Translations under genes and position numbers: made by a program
Part shown: piece by piece, positions 10,407 through 19,629 of the stretch
Numbering within the stretch: the stretch's first letter is position 1
How the letters are laid out: the number at the start of each line of letters is the position of its first letter
Notes under the pieces: model-generated
The model's database searches: none
What the model was told of the DNA's origin: nothing
Seen by the model: the letters and a program-made list of their open reading frames with translations, nothing else
Source: Nannochloris sp. 'desiccata'
Taxonomy: Eukaryota; Chlorophyta; Trebouxiophyceae; Chlorellales; Chlorellaceae
Reading direction: 5' to 3'
Length of the DNA stretch: 64,000 nucleotides
Assembly (NCBI GenBank): GCA_019044685.2
Contig: JAGTXX020000016.1
Span: 1 to 64,000 of the forward strand

Positions 10407-10766
10407 TGTAGCACTTTGCGCCTTATTTTACCTTTTTCTATTTTGGTCTCTTTTTCTTTCTTCCGTCGCTCTGGACAGCTATTCTCTGCCAGACTCAGTC
10501 TGACACAGTCACTCTCGTTATGGCTGCGTGCCCTATAACGTTATAGCTTGAGAAGCTACATACTGAATTCCTAAATAGCTCTCCATCGCTCTTTTCCACA
10601 TTCTTAATTATGATTAACTCTTGATTCGTGTAACCAGGTACACCTGATACTCCTAGATACCCTATAGACCTCTAAGACAGTGTAGTTGTGACTCCACTGT
10701 GCGCATTCGATCGAACATCTTGTTCCTAAGAACTTAGCCTTCCACCCAGTTAGGCATAGTTCTACA
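10407..10766 (+). repeat. Gypsy B 5' LTR
   Basis: 360 bp, tgtagcac...gttctaca, identical to the 3' LTR. No clear TATA box is seen inside it; a strong one lies further downstream at 10924. Confidence 0.9.
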
Positions 10767-11264
10767 TTGGTTCTCAGCTTTTGAAACGGGATACGTAAGT
10801 TGCACCTTCTGATTCTCACTTGGCAAGTGAGCGTGCACCTCATCTGATTCGCATCCCGCGTTCTTCGACCTCTTGATTTTGGGCCCCACTCCTCTGCGTG
10901 GCCTTTTGATCTGTTTGATAGCCCTATATAAGCTTGACTTTGGCGAAAGTCCGCTCATAGGCTTCTCACAGGTGTGTTTTTGAGACTTGGCGAGTCGACA
11001 CACCCCCGGCGTACGCGTTTCTGAAATTTTTCTTTGGCGGCTCTTGACCCCGGTTCCTGATATCTTGGTCCAGGTATCTCTGAAGATATTATCTGATTAA
11101 GATCTAGTGAAGCATCCACCACCACAGTACTGAATCCTCATCCGTGACTACCGAGGTAGCTGCTATCAGCGAGAAGTACTGTACTGTCCACGGCTGATCT
11201 AGGTATTAGTCATTTAGTACTTCAAGTGGTCCGGTATTAGTCCTATTCCACTGTACTATAGTGT
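10767..11264 (+). promoter_or_regulatory. Gypsy B leader with primer-binding site and TATA-like box
   Basis: The leader begins with tggttctcagcttttg (10768-10783), a candidate tRNA primer-binding site; the tRNA was not identified. A classic ctatataag is found at 10924-10932, outside the LTR and 333 bases before the first ORF. It may drive an internal transcript, or it may be chance. No other gene is seen here. Confidence 0.5.
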
Positions 11265-11726
11265 ATGGCATCTAGTACTACACTAGTACATCAAGACTTG
11301 GTTAAAGAGGTAAAGAAAGAGAAGCGTAAAGAGAAGTTCAAACAGAAGAAGAAGAAGAAGGTCATTGCTGATACTCGTAAGCGTACTACGTGGCAATACA
11401 ACAAGAGTAAAAGAAGTTCACAACTGAAGAAGTACCTTGACGCGAAAGCTAACGTAGAGGCTAAAGTTAAAGGTACTTACGGGAAGTTTACTTACATAGG
11501 GGGATTGAAACAAGTGCCACTAGACGGCATTCCAGCTGATCTCAAGAACCCTAGTAAGTACAAGTGGGTACTAACTAGTACAGCTTGTTCTCAAGCACGT
11601 GAAGAAGAACAAAGCTTCTTAAAGTACTGGAATCCTAGACGTGTTGACGAAGCACGGTGGTCTCTTTGGGAAGAAGAAAATAAATTAAAGGTTCTTCCCG
11701 ACGGCAGGGTTATATATTTTAATTGA
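11265..11726 (+). CDS. Gypsy B accessory ORF: small basic protein of unknown family
   Basis: A 153-residue ORF starts at the first ATG after the leader and ends 24 bases before gag. The N-terminal third is strongly lysine/arginine-rich (KKEKRKEKFKQKKKKKV and a second basic patch). This looks like a nuclear-localisation or nucleic-acid-binding region. The C-terminal half is neutral with several tryptophans (KYWNPRRVDEARWSLWEEE). I do not recognise the family. Ty3/gypsy elements normally begin with gag, so this ORF is an addition. It is intact like the rest of the element, and its codon use matches gag. A role in RNA packaging or nuclear import is conceivable but is inference only. Confidence 0.75.
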   Translation: MASSTTLVHQDLVKEVKKEKRKEKFKQKKKKKVIADTRKRTTWQYNKSKRSSQLKKYLDAKANVEAKVKGTYGKFTYIGGLKQVPLDGIPADLKNPSKYKWVLTSTACSQAREEEQSFLKYWNPRRVDEARWSLWEEENKLKVLPDGRVIYFN

Positions 11727-11750
11727 AATTCGTATTGCTCGTACGACAAG

Positions 11751-12638
11751 ATGAACGCCGAAGAAGCTGCTCAGTTGATGCAGCAAGTACAGTTCTTGAC
11801 TGCTCAACTCAATGAGTTACAGCAACAACCACCAAACGTGCAACAACCACCTGCTGCACAGCGTATCAAGCCCCGCAAGCCCAATGACTTTACCGGTGAT
11901 AGTAAAGCTTTGCAAGATTGGTTGTACGCTGTATCCTTGTACTGTCATTCTATTGGTATTACTGATGATATGCTGAAGGTGCAAACTGCCTTGCCCTACC
12001 TTCAAGGTGCTGCCAAGACTTGGTTGCGTCGTGTCTACCCTGTTGATGAATGGGCTAACGCTCCTTGGGGGACTTGGCAAGATTTTTGTACGGCTTTGCG
12101 TGGTGCTTTTGGTCCCTTAGAGGAACATCTTCAAGCACGGGAACGCCTTGACAACTTACGTCAGAGGCGTACTCAATCTGTGATTGATTACATTAGAGAG
12201 TACCGTATTATTATGCTTGAATTGCCTGAAGTCACTCAGGATGAAATTGTGCATCGCTTCCGGAAAACCTTGTACTGGGACAAGGTTAAGGATTATATTA
12301 CCCAAGCTACGGCCAATAGGGTTCGTACAACTCTTCAATTTGACGAGATTGCTACTTTGGCTACTCTTGGTGAATTAGAATTGGTACCTGCTGGACAACG
12401 TGGCAGAGGCAATTACTCTGGCCAACACTGGCAGTCCCGCCAGCCGGCTTCTCTTGCTCCTGCTCCGCGTCCTGTGGCTATGGATATAGGTAGTATTGAT
12501 TCTCGTCCCTCTGGTTCTTATGATCGTGACGCCTTGCGTCGTGAAGGTCGTTGTTTCTACTGCAAAGAACGTGGTCATCGTAAAAATCAGTGTCCCGAGC
12601 TTACTAAGAAGCAGGGAAACGCGAGACACCGACAGTAA
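11751..12638 (+). CDS. gag: Gypsy B Gag polyprotein
   Basis: The 295-residue capsid/nucleocapsid protein starts at an ATG 24 bases after the accessory ORF. A glutamine-rich N-terminus precedes a retrotransposon capsid-like core ([19 protein letters not shown] at about 42-60; [17 protein letters not shown] near 130-150). An arginine-glycine linker leads to one CCHC zinc knuckle, [14 protein letters not shown] (nt 12552-12593), for RNA binding. The stop at 12636-12638 lies 16 bases past a GGGAAAC heptamer read in the correct phase for -1 slippage into pol. Intact; it should form the virus-like particle shell. Confidence 0.9.
   Translation: MNAEEAAQLMQQVQFLTAQLNELQQQPPNVQQPPAAQRIKPRKPNDFTGDSKALQDWLYAVSLYCHSIGITDDMLKVQTALPYLQGAAKTWLRRVYPVDEWANAPWGTWQDFCTALRGAFGPLEEHLQARERLDNLRQRRTQSVIDYIREYRIIMLELPEVTQDEIVHRFRKTLYWDKVKDYITQATANRVRTTLQFDEIATLATLGELELVPAGQRGRGNYSGQHWQSRQPASLAPAPRPVAMDIGSIDSRPSGSYDRDALRREGRCFYCKERGHRKNQCPELTKKQGNARHRQ
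12614..12620 (+). promoter_or_regulatory. Canonical -1 ribosomal frameshift heptamer GGGAAAC
   Basis: In the gag frame the codons read caG-GGA-AAC, i.e. X XXY YYZ. The gag codons start at positions divisible by 3, and pol codons at positions with remainder 2, so a -1 slip here enters pol. The pol frame is open continuously from 12620. The gag stop follows 16 bases later. A downstream stem-loop or pseudoknot was not worked out. Confidence 0.8.
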
Positions 12639-15600
12639 GCGGAGTCTTTATTGCCGGTGAATCTGTTGATGATGATGTTGATGACTCCTCCACCCTTGAT
12701 TCGGGCCCAGCTCCCGCCTGCGACCCTCGATATATTCTCGCAGTGCGCTCCGAGACTGAGCTGCAGGTCCTCCGTGGAAGTGTCAATGGCCAGGTCGTCA
12801 CTATCCTTATAGATAGTGGTGCTGCTGGTAATTTTATTTCTCAAGACTTTGTTGAAACATTTGGAATTACTACGAAAAAGAAAGATCCTCAGAACTGGAC
12901 TCAAGCCCTGATGGCTGATGGTACCGCTTATGATTTGGACAAGTTTGTTCACCGTGCCACGATTAAAATCCAGAATTACAGAGATTCGGTATCTCTGGAT
13001 GTAGTGCCTTTAGATTCGGCTTATCATATGATATTAGGACAACCATGGCTGAGTAAAATTAATCCTAGTATTGATTTCTCCGAGAAAACAATAACTTTTA
13101 CTCACCGCCGTCGTCGCCACTTTTGGCAATGTCCGCGACCAGACCGACCCACTACATTGAAGCCCTTGAGTGCTGTACAACTCAATAGAGTTCTTCGTAA
13201 GCGCCCCTCTGCTAAAGTATATGCTTGCTATGTACGGCAAACTGATGACGGTGTCGAAAGTGAAGTTAAAGAAACCACCGCCGCGGGCGCTCGAAAGATG
13301 GCGAAGGATATTATGAAAGATTATGAAGATGTTTTCCCTGATAACTTGCCTCCTGGTCTGCCTCCTGAACGATCTGTAGATCATCGTATTGAACTTGAAC
13401 CTGGTGCTCAACCCACTTCCCGCCCAGACTATAAAAAGAGTCTGCCTGAATACGATGAAATGCAGCGACAGATCAACGAAATGTTGGAAAATGGTGAGAT
13501 ACAGCCTAGTGTGTCTCCCTATGGATCTCCTGTGCTGTTTGTCAAGAAGCAAGATGGCTCCTTACGTATGTGTATTGACTACAGAGCCCTGAACAAACAG
13601 ACTGTGAAGAATAGGTATCCGCTCCCTCGTATTGAAGAAATGTTGGATCGCCTTGGTAAGGCCAAGTACTTTACCAAGCTTGATCTGAGATCCGGCTATT
13701 ATCAAATACGAGTAGCTAAAGAAGATATCTACAAGACTGCATTTAGTACCAGATATGGTCACTATGAGTTTTTAGTGATGCCATTCGGTCTGACGAACGC
13801 TCCCGCCACCTTCCAGACCTTGATGAATGACATCTTCCGCACTAGTTTGGACAAATTCATTATGGTATACTTAGATGATATCCTTATCTTTAGTGATACT
13901 CTTGAGGATCATGAAAAGCACGTTCGCCACGCGCTTGACGTCCTCCGACAGAATAAGCTGTATTGCAAGGCCTCTAAGTGTGAATTTTTCCAAACTGAAG
14001 TGTCCTTCCTTGGGCATGTGATTAATGGTGATGGTGTTAAAGCTGACCCTCGTAAAGTTCAAGCTGTTGCTGACTGGCCTCAACCTAAAACAGTCCGGCA
14101 AGTCCGCTCTTTTCTCGGTCTAGCTAATTATTACCGTCGCTATGTTCATGGTTTCGCCACCATGGCTGCCCCTCTTACCTTGCTTACTAAGAAGAATGTC
14201 CCTTTTCTCTGGACTACCAAGCAAACTCAAGCGTTAGAAGCCTTGAAGACTGCCTTGTCCACCGCTCCTGTGTTGAAAAACCCTGAATTTGGCAAGCCTT
14301 TTGTGATTACTACGGACGCTTCTGAGTTCGCTGTTGGTGCTGTGCTTAGTCAATCTACGCCTGAAGGTGAACGTCCTGTTGCCTTCATTTCTCAAACTCT
14401 GAGTGATACTGAACGTCGTTGGCCTACTCATGATCGCGAACTTCATGCTATTGTCTGTGCTCTCAAACGCTGGCGACACTATGTCGAAGGCGTGCCGATC
14501 ACTGTTCTTACTGATCATAATTCCTTGAAGTACTTCATGGAACAAAAAGAACTGTCTAAGAGACAAGTACGATGGCTTGAAACTCTATTAGAGTACGGTA
14601 ATGACTTGCTCATCAAGTATCTCCCTGGTAAAGCTAATGTTGTAGCTGATGCTTTGAGCCGACGCGCTGATTTTGAACTGCCCCCTGTGTCTGACACTGT
14701 GCTGCCACAGCTGCTTCGTGTGCAAGGTATTCGTGTTAATAGTGTTCGTGTGAATTCTATTGTACATTTTGAACCTAACCAAGGTTGGTTAGCTGAATTG
14801 AAGGATGCTTTGGTTAAAGATCCTTTGTACAAGAAAGTTGTCGCTCCCGCTCCCGTTAGTAACCGTCGTCGTCGCCGCTCTCTTGCTCCTCCTCCATCTG
14901 TCTTGGATTTTGAATACTCAGTTCAAAATGATTTAATTTATGCTCACTCGAAGGGAAGAAAGAAATTGTTCGTTCCATTCAAGAAGTTGCAAGCTAAAGT
15001 TTTAGCTGCAAATCACGATCATGTGACTGCTGGTCACGTGGGCATGGATAAAACTACTGAACTGGTCTCTCGACATTACTACTGGCGTGGAATTGCACAA
15101 ACTGTACAACGTTATGTGAAATCTTGCCTTCTTTGTCAGCGAATGAAATCGAACAACCAAAAGCCTGCTGGCTTGTTGCAACCGCTGCCGGTTCCTGATC
15201 ATAATTGGGAACATGTCTCATTGGATTTGATTGGTCCTTTGCCTACCACTCTCAATGGTTTTGACTGCATTGTTACTGTAGTTGATAAGCTTTCTAAAAT
15301 GGGTCATTTCATTGCTACCACTACCACTGTTGATGCTCCTAGTCTTGCTAAGCTCATGATGAGTAATATCTTTAGGCTCCATGGTTTCCCAAAAGCCTTG
15401 ATAAGTGATCGCGATGCTCGCTTCACCAGTGAGTATTGGAAACAATTTATTGATGCTTTAGGTATTGCTTCTCACATGTCTACTGCTTTCCACCCCGAAA
15501 CTGATGGCCAGACTGAGCGAATGAATAGAACCATTGAAGAGATGCTCCGCTCTTACGTCAACGATAAGCATGATAACTGGGATGAATTGTTACCTTATCT

Positions 15601-16375
15601 GGAATTGGCTTATAATAATTCTCGTCAAGCTTCGCATAAGTTTACTCCGTACTTCTTGAATCATGGTACTCATCCTTTTGTCCCTGGTGCTGCTCTCAAT
15701 CCTACTTCTGCTGCTGCTGTCAATCCTGATACCTTGGCTCACACTGTCGCTACTGCTTTAACTGAAGCTAAACAACATTTGGAGCGTGCTCGTGAACGTC
15801 AGCGTGAATATGCAAATAAATCTAGAAGGCATGTTGAGTTTAAAGTTGGAGATCGTGTTTACCTGTCTACAGGAAATTTGAAGCTGCCCGGTCCTTCTCG
15901 CAAGCTGCAAGAAAGACGTATTGGTCCCTTCACGATATCTAAAGTGCTGTCTCCCGTTACGTATAAACTTACACTCCCTAATGAGATGCAAATTCATGCT
16001 ACCTTCCATGTCAAACTCTTACATCCCTTTGTAGAGTCTCCTGAAGAATTTGGTGAACGCGTTACTGTGGAACTGCCACCGATTGGTTATGCACGTGGTG
16101 ATGGAATCTACCTTGTCGATTATGTATTTGGTCGTAAATGGGATACTATTGTTGGTAAATCTCGCCCTGAATGGTTTTATCATGTAGCTTGGCTTGGTTA
16201 TTCTCTTGAAGAAGCTACTTGGGAACCCCGCCGCCAACTACTCGGCATTAAAGATTTAATTGATGAATATGATGCTGCACACCCACTCAAACGTGGAGAA
16301 GCTACGCTACCACCTTGGCCTACTGTTAATTCTAAAAAGAAGAAGAATATCAAGGAACCTACTAAAAAGAAGTAA
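12620..16375 (+). CDS. pol: Gypsy B Pol polyprotein (protease, RT, RNase H, integrase, chromodomain)
   Basis: The frame opens at the frameshift heptamer and runs without a stop to 16375, giving about 1,250 residues. In order: aspartic protease with [12 protein letters not shown]; reverse transcriptase with [24 protein letters not shown] and [10 protein letters not shown]; RNase H with [15 protein letters not shown] and ADALSRR. The integrase follows, with HHCC zinc domain ([12 protein letters not shown]...CLLCQRMK) and D,D-35-E core ([33 protein letters not shown]). A C-terminal chromodomain-like segment reads [19 protein letters not shown]. The first ATG-type start is unlikely to be used. 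No disabling change is seen. Chromodomain elements usually target marked chromatin. Confidence 0.93.
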   Translation, partial: RETPTVSGVFIAGESVDDDVDDSSTLDSGPAPACDPRYILAVRSETELQVLRGSVNGQVVTILIDSGAAGNFISQDFVETFGITTKKKDPQNWTQALMADGTAYDLDKFVHRATIKIQNYRDSVSLDVVPLDSAYHMILGQPWLSKINPSIDFSEKTITFTHRRRRHFWQCPRPDRPTTLKPLSAVQLNRVLRKRPSAKVYACYVRQTDDGVESEVKETTAAGARKMAKDIMKDYEDVFPDNLPPGLPPERSVDHRIELEPGAQPTSRPDYKKSLPEYDEMQRQINEMLENGEIQPSVSPYGSPVLFVKKQDGSLRMCIDYRALNKQTVKNRYPLPRIEEMLDRLGKAKYFTKLDLRSGYYQIRVAKEDIYKTAFSTRYGHYEFLVMPFGLTNAPATFQTLMNDIFRTSLDKFIMVYLDDILIFSDTLEDHEKHVRHALDVLRQNKLYCKASKCEFFQTEVSFLGHVINGDGVKADPRKVQAVADWPQPKTVRQVRSFLGLANYYRRYVHGFATMAAPLTLLTKKNVPFLWTTKQTQALEALKTALSTAPVLKNPEFGKPFVITTDASEFAVGAVLSQSTPEGERPVAFISQTLSDTERRWPTHDRELHAIVCALKRWRHYVEGVPITVLTDHNSLKYFMEQKELSKRQVRWLETLLEYGNDLLIKYLPGKANVVADALSRRADFELPPVSDTVLPQLLRVQGIRVNSVRVNSIVHFEPNQGWLAELKDALVKDPLYKKVVAPAPVSNRRRRRSLAPPPSVLDFEYSVQNDLIYAHSKGRKKLFVPFKKLQAKVLAANHDHVTAGHVGMDKTTELVSRHYYWRGIAQTVQRYVKSCLLCQRMKSNNQKPAGLLQPLPVPDHNWEHVSLDLIGPLPTTLNGFDCIVTVVDKLSKMGHFIATTTTVDAPSLAKLMMSNIFRLHGFPKALISDRDARFTSEYWKQFIDALGIASHMSTAFHPETDGQTERMNRTIEEMLRSYVNDKHDNWDELLPYLELAYNNSRQASHKFTPYFLNHGTHPFVPGAALNPTSAAAVNPDTLAHTVATALTEAKQHLERARERQREYANKSRRHVEFKVGDRVYLSTGNLKLPGPSRKLQERRIGPFTISKVLSPVTYKLTLPNEMQIHATFHVKLLHPFVESPEEFGERVTVELPPIGYARGDGIYLVDYVFGRKWDTIVGKSRPEWFYHVAWLGYSLEEATWEPRRQLLGIKDLIDEYDAAHPLKRGEATLPPWPTVNSKKKKNIKEPTKKK

Positions 16376-16533
16376 TTTTATTGTCTATGTGATTTTTTTT
16401 TCCCCTGGTTAAGAAATTTTCAGATTTGTCTATTTATATTTTCATTTTGCTGATTGTCTTTTGTTTTGCTTTCCCCTTGATTCCTTTGTCTGCTTACATT
16501 GTTCTGAGCCAGCGAGGACGTGGCTCTTTTCTT

Positions 16534-16546
16534 AAGGAGGGGATAA
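16534..16546 (+). other. Gypsy B polypurine tract
   Basis: aaggaggggataa immediately before the 3' LTR; primes plus-strand DNA synthesis. Confidence 0.8.
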
Positions 16547-16906
16547 TGTAGCACTTTGCGCCTTATTTTACCTTTTTCTATTTTGGTCTCTTTTTCTTTC
16601 TTCCGTCGCTCTGGACAGCTATTCTCTGCCAGACTCAGTCTGACACAGTCACTCTCGTTATGGCTGCGTGCCCTATAACGTTATAGCTTGAGAAGCTACA
16701 TACTGAATTCCTAAATAGCTCTCCATCGCTCTTTTCCACATTCTTAATTATGATTAACTCTTGATTCGTGTAACCAGGTACACCTGATACTCCTAGATAC
16801 CCTATAGACCTCTAAGACAGTGTAGTTGTGACTCCACTGTGCGCATTCGATCGAACATCTTGTTCCTAAGAACTTAGCCTTCCACCCAGTTAGGCATAGT
16901 TCTACA
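16547..16906 (+). repeat. Gypsy B 3' LTR
   Basis: 360 bp, identical to the 5' LTR. It is followed by the target duplication ccgca (16907-16911) and the resumed integrase frame of Gypsy A. Confidence 0.95.
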
Positions 16907-17220
16907 CCGCAATTGCTGGCCATCTTGGAAGAGATAAAACTATTGCTGCTATTGGTACTACATATACCTGGCCTGGTATGAGAGAAGATATTGCTCGTTA
17001 TGTTGCTGAATGTCCTACCTGTCAAGTGGTCAAATCTTCAAATCAAGTAACTCCTGGGCTGTTGTCTCCTCTGGATATCCCTTGTAGACGCTGGGAGCAA
17101 ATTCATATCGATTTGATTGGTCCTTTACCTGTCACCCCTCGTGGTTTTGATGCAATTGTCACCATTGTAGATCGTTTGAGTAAAGCTGCTGTCTTTATTC
17201 CCACTACTATCACTAGTATG
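16907..17220 (+). pseudogene. Gypsy A pol part 2: integrase zinc domain and first catalytic Asp
   Basis: Continues the frame cut by Gypsy B: AGHLGRDKT, then the CPTCQ cysteine pair of the integrase zinc domain, then IHIDLIGPLPVTPRGFDAIVTIVD with the first catalytic aspartate. It is interrupted at 17220 by element C. The ORF's last two residues (TY) come from the inserted element. Confidence 0.9.
17216..17220 (+). repeat. Putative target-site duplication of element C, left copy
   Basis: gtatg here and again at 22074-22078. The Gypsy A reading frame resumes exactly after the second copy, which confirms a clean insertion. Confidence 0.75.
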
Positions 17221-17560
17221 TACTAATGGTCCTAAAAGTGTCCTAAATCTATCCTGACAAAAGATGAATTCAGGATACTTTCAGGACACTTTCAGGTTTG
17301 CAATTATGATACTTACAGGAAAAGTGATAGGACAACTTCAGGATAAAAAAAGACGAGTAGGAACTTTTAGGAGAAAAGTCCAGGACAGTTTTAGGATAAA
17401 GAAAAGATGGCTAGGGAAGTTTCAGGAGAAAAGTCCAGGAACGTTTTAGGATAAAGAAAAGATGGCTAGGGAAGTTTGCATGAAAAGTCAAGGATGGATA
17501 TAGGATAGACAAAGGATACTTTCAGGAGGAAGAAATGACATTATTAGAAAGAAATAAAGA
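17221..17560 (+). repeat. AGGATA-type subterminal repeats of element C
   Basis: About sixteen AGGA-centred words (aggata, aggaca, aggaga) occur in 330 bases, plus the 35-bp direct repeat at 17388-17422 / 17443-17477. Dense subterminal repeats commonly serve as transposase-binding sites. No ORF is supported. Confidence 0.7.
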
Positions 17561-17662
17561 CAAGTTGGGGAGAGTTCCAAGAGAGGATATACACACATCA
17601 TTATTAAGGCGCTATGGGTAACTGTAATGCAGGACAACAACATAGCAACAACCTCAAGACTT

Positions 17663-19096
17663 CTATCTTTGACTTCCAGTACGTCTATTACGTTGGCTAC
17701 CACTAGCAGCACCCACTGCTGTTGCGACGGCAGCTGCAGCACGCTGGCTACCACCAGCTGCACCTCGCTCCTTCCTGGCATCCTTTTTGCTTTGCTGCTG
17801 TTGCAAAGCAATTTCTTTTGCATTTAATTGTCCACTTTCCCAATCATATTGTTCCGCCTGCTGTTCAGCATCTTCCTGCCCTGCAGCCATTGCTTCCGCC
17901 AATTGTTCCTCGTCCATCTCTTCCTCTTCTTGCTCCTCTTCCTCTTGCATCTCTTCCTCTTCTTGCTCCTCTCCCTCTAAGTTTTCAAGATGGGATACGA
18001 TTTCCTTGGCTTCAGCAAGTGTCATTGCCTTCCACTTTCTCTGCAAATAATTAATTGTGGAATAATTAGTCTAGGGCGGTAACAAAACAATAAGTACCAC
18101 CTGCAATAATATTCACTCGCCCTCATCCCCTGTAGTTTGCCACTGATTAACTTCTCCCATTCTTTTGGGTACCCTTCTGCTTTGTAGTACACCAAGTAAT
18201 CGTGAGTCCAGTTCTCCACTCTCCTTCTAACGCTCTCATCCCACGCTGCACTCTTAGACCCAATATATCCAGGCTCGGCCGCGAACTTTACCATTTCGCT
18301 ATTGAGATTCGACATTCGTGTTCTGACAGCGCTCTTTACGCGTTTTTCTGTGACACGGGGTTGACCTCCACGAGGTGTAGAGAAGTTAACGACGCTACAA
18401 ATGGCAAAAAAGTAGCCAGGGGTCCAAAAAAGCTTTTCGACCTTGTTTTTCAATCTCTCGTTCTGTGGTTTGTCAAAACCAAAGCAACCATATGGGATGC
18501 TCCCATCCCTACCGTTGTATTGAGCGCAATATTTTTCAACCACCTCATTTAATTTCTCTGTCTCCTCCTTTGTCAATTTGTTCCTGTTGACTCCTCCCAC
18601 ACTCTGCAAGCAAGTAAATAGCGCCTGAGTATTAGTTACCTTGCATTGACAGCACAATCAGTTGCCATGTTATACTTACCGTTGCACCAGTACCAGTGCC
18701 ATTGCTTCCGCCATTCTCATCCATAGTGTCCAGACATTGGAAGCTGTGACTTGCTCCGTCCACGAATGACACCTCCAGAGTAATTGTATCACTGGTGCAA
18801 CCAGAAAAGAAAGCTTCGTGGGCGTCATTACCAGCTGCTAAGGACTTAATTCCGTCTAAAATTGCAGCAGGTGACATTAATGTGGCCACTCCGCTTGCAT
18901 CTTTGCCGTGAATGCGGACGCATTTCCGCTTCCCCTCCAAGTCATTTGAGGTCTTGATGTCATCAAATGCCGCCTTTAGGCGACGCTTTGGCGTCGCCAG
19001 CTGCCAGTTGGGGTCATTCTTCAACTCAATGGGGACGTTCACGCTGCCTTGTGCGCCGTCTTCCGTTGTTCTGAGTTGGAGTATTGTCTTAACCAT
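17663..19096 (-). CDS. Element C three-exon gene, unknown family, acidic coiled-coil C-terminus
   Basis: Exons 18680-19096, 18101-18603 and 17663-18038 on the minus strand join in frame to about 431 residues. Introns have GTAAGT...TTGCTTGCAG and GTGGTA...TTGCAGAG ends; the second acceptor must be the AG at 18039-18040 to keep frame. The first ATG is at 19096; the open frame extends slightly upstream to a TTG. Residues 1-139 contain a KRKCVRIHG segment and a beta-rich stretch. The middle (140-306) is helical with many Arg/Lys and aromatic residues (YCAQYNGRDG, WTPGYFFAICS, RRRVENWTHDYLVYYK). The end is a Glu-rich run (EEQEEEEMQEEEEQEEEEMDE) followed by a basic Ala/Arg tail. I recognise no family. 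It sits next to the element's left repeats and diverges from the dioxygenase gene. It is a candidate transposition or DNA-binding protein, by position only. Confidence 0.65.
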
Positions 19097-19629
19097 AATT
19101 TTCTGATCCAAGAATAACAGTTAATTCTGTGAAAACCTCCATCCTTTGCATTCTTTTACGCGATTTCCTCTCTTGTTATTTTTTTTTTGAATCTTTCCTT
19201 AAAAAGCCTTCAGGAAATAAAGCCTCTTTCAATGAAAGCGGGTTGCTTTTCAACCGCTGGTTTTTTACAGTTCCACAAGCGGCAGGGAGCGCTATACCTG
19301 TGTTCTCGCATCTTTAGAGCCAACACAATTCACATTTTAGAATAGAACGTCAACTTGAATCTTCGTTCGAACTTGGCTGGCACCCCATCGGCTTCATCAA
19401 TACTCTACAAAGAATTCCCAGAAATTAGATTTCCTTGTAAAAGGCGCTTTCTCCTAAAACAAGTAAATTGTAATCTTGAAGGTAGGATTCTCTTTGTGAT
19501 GAACAAAAACTGACTGTTTTTAAGTTTCTATTTTCTGAGAAATGACGTACATAGGTGTATTCACTAGTTTCGCTCAGCGTATTGGGTTTTGTAGGTCTTG
19601 CGGAACTTCTCTATTGCTTTTTTGATCAC
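19097..19629. promoter_or_regulatory. Divergent intergenic region inside element C
   Basis: 533 bases separate the unknown three-exon gene (minus) and the dioxygenase-like gene (plus). It is presumably a shared promoter region. No clear TATA box was found; the short ORFs here look non-coding. Confidence 0.4.

Larger units (their letters stand above)
10407..16906 (+). mobile_element. Gypsy B: complete, apparently intact Ty3/gypsy retrotransposon (6.5 kb)
   Basis: Two 360-bp LTRs (10407-10766 and 16547-16906) are identical in my base-by-base reading and start TG / end CA. They are flanked by the 5-bp duplication ccgca. A candidate primer-binding site starts TGG at 10768, two bases after the 5' LTR. 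A polypurine tract (aaggaggggataa, 16534-16546) abuts the 3' LTR. Inside are a small basic ORF, gag, and pol with protease, RT, RNase H, integrase and chromodomain, all open. Identical LTRs and intact genes point to very recent, possibly still active, transposition. It sits in the integrase gene of Gypsy A. Confidence 0.95.

Noticed and set aside
10407..10538. C-terminal tail of the 800-residue Gypsy A ORF
   Set aside because: These codons lie in the Gypsy B LTR and are read-through after the insertion.
12614..12743. gag/pol frame change of Gypsy B as a sequence error
   Set aside because: A canonical slippery heptamer in exact phase sits at the change, and the rest of the element is intact.
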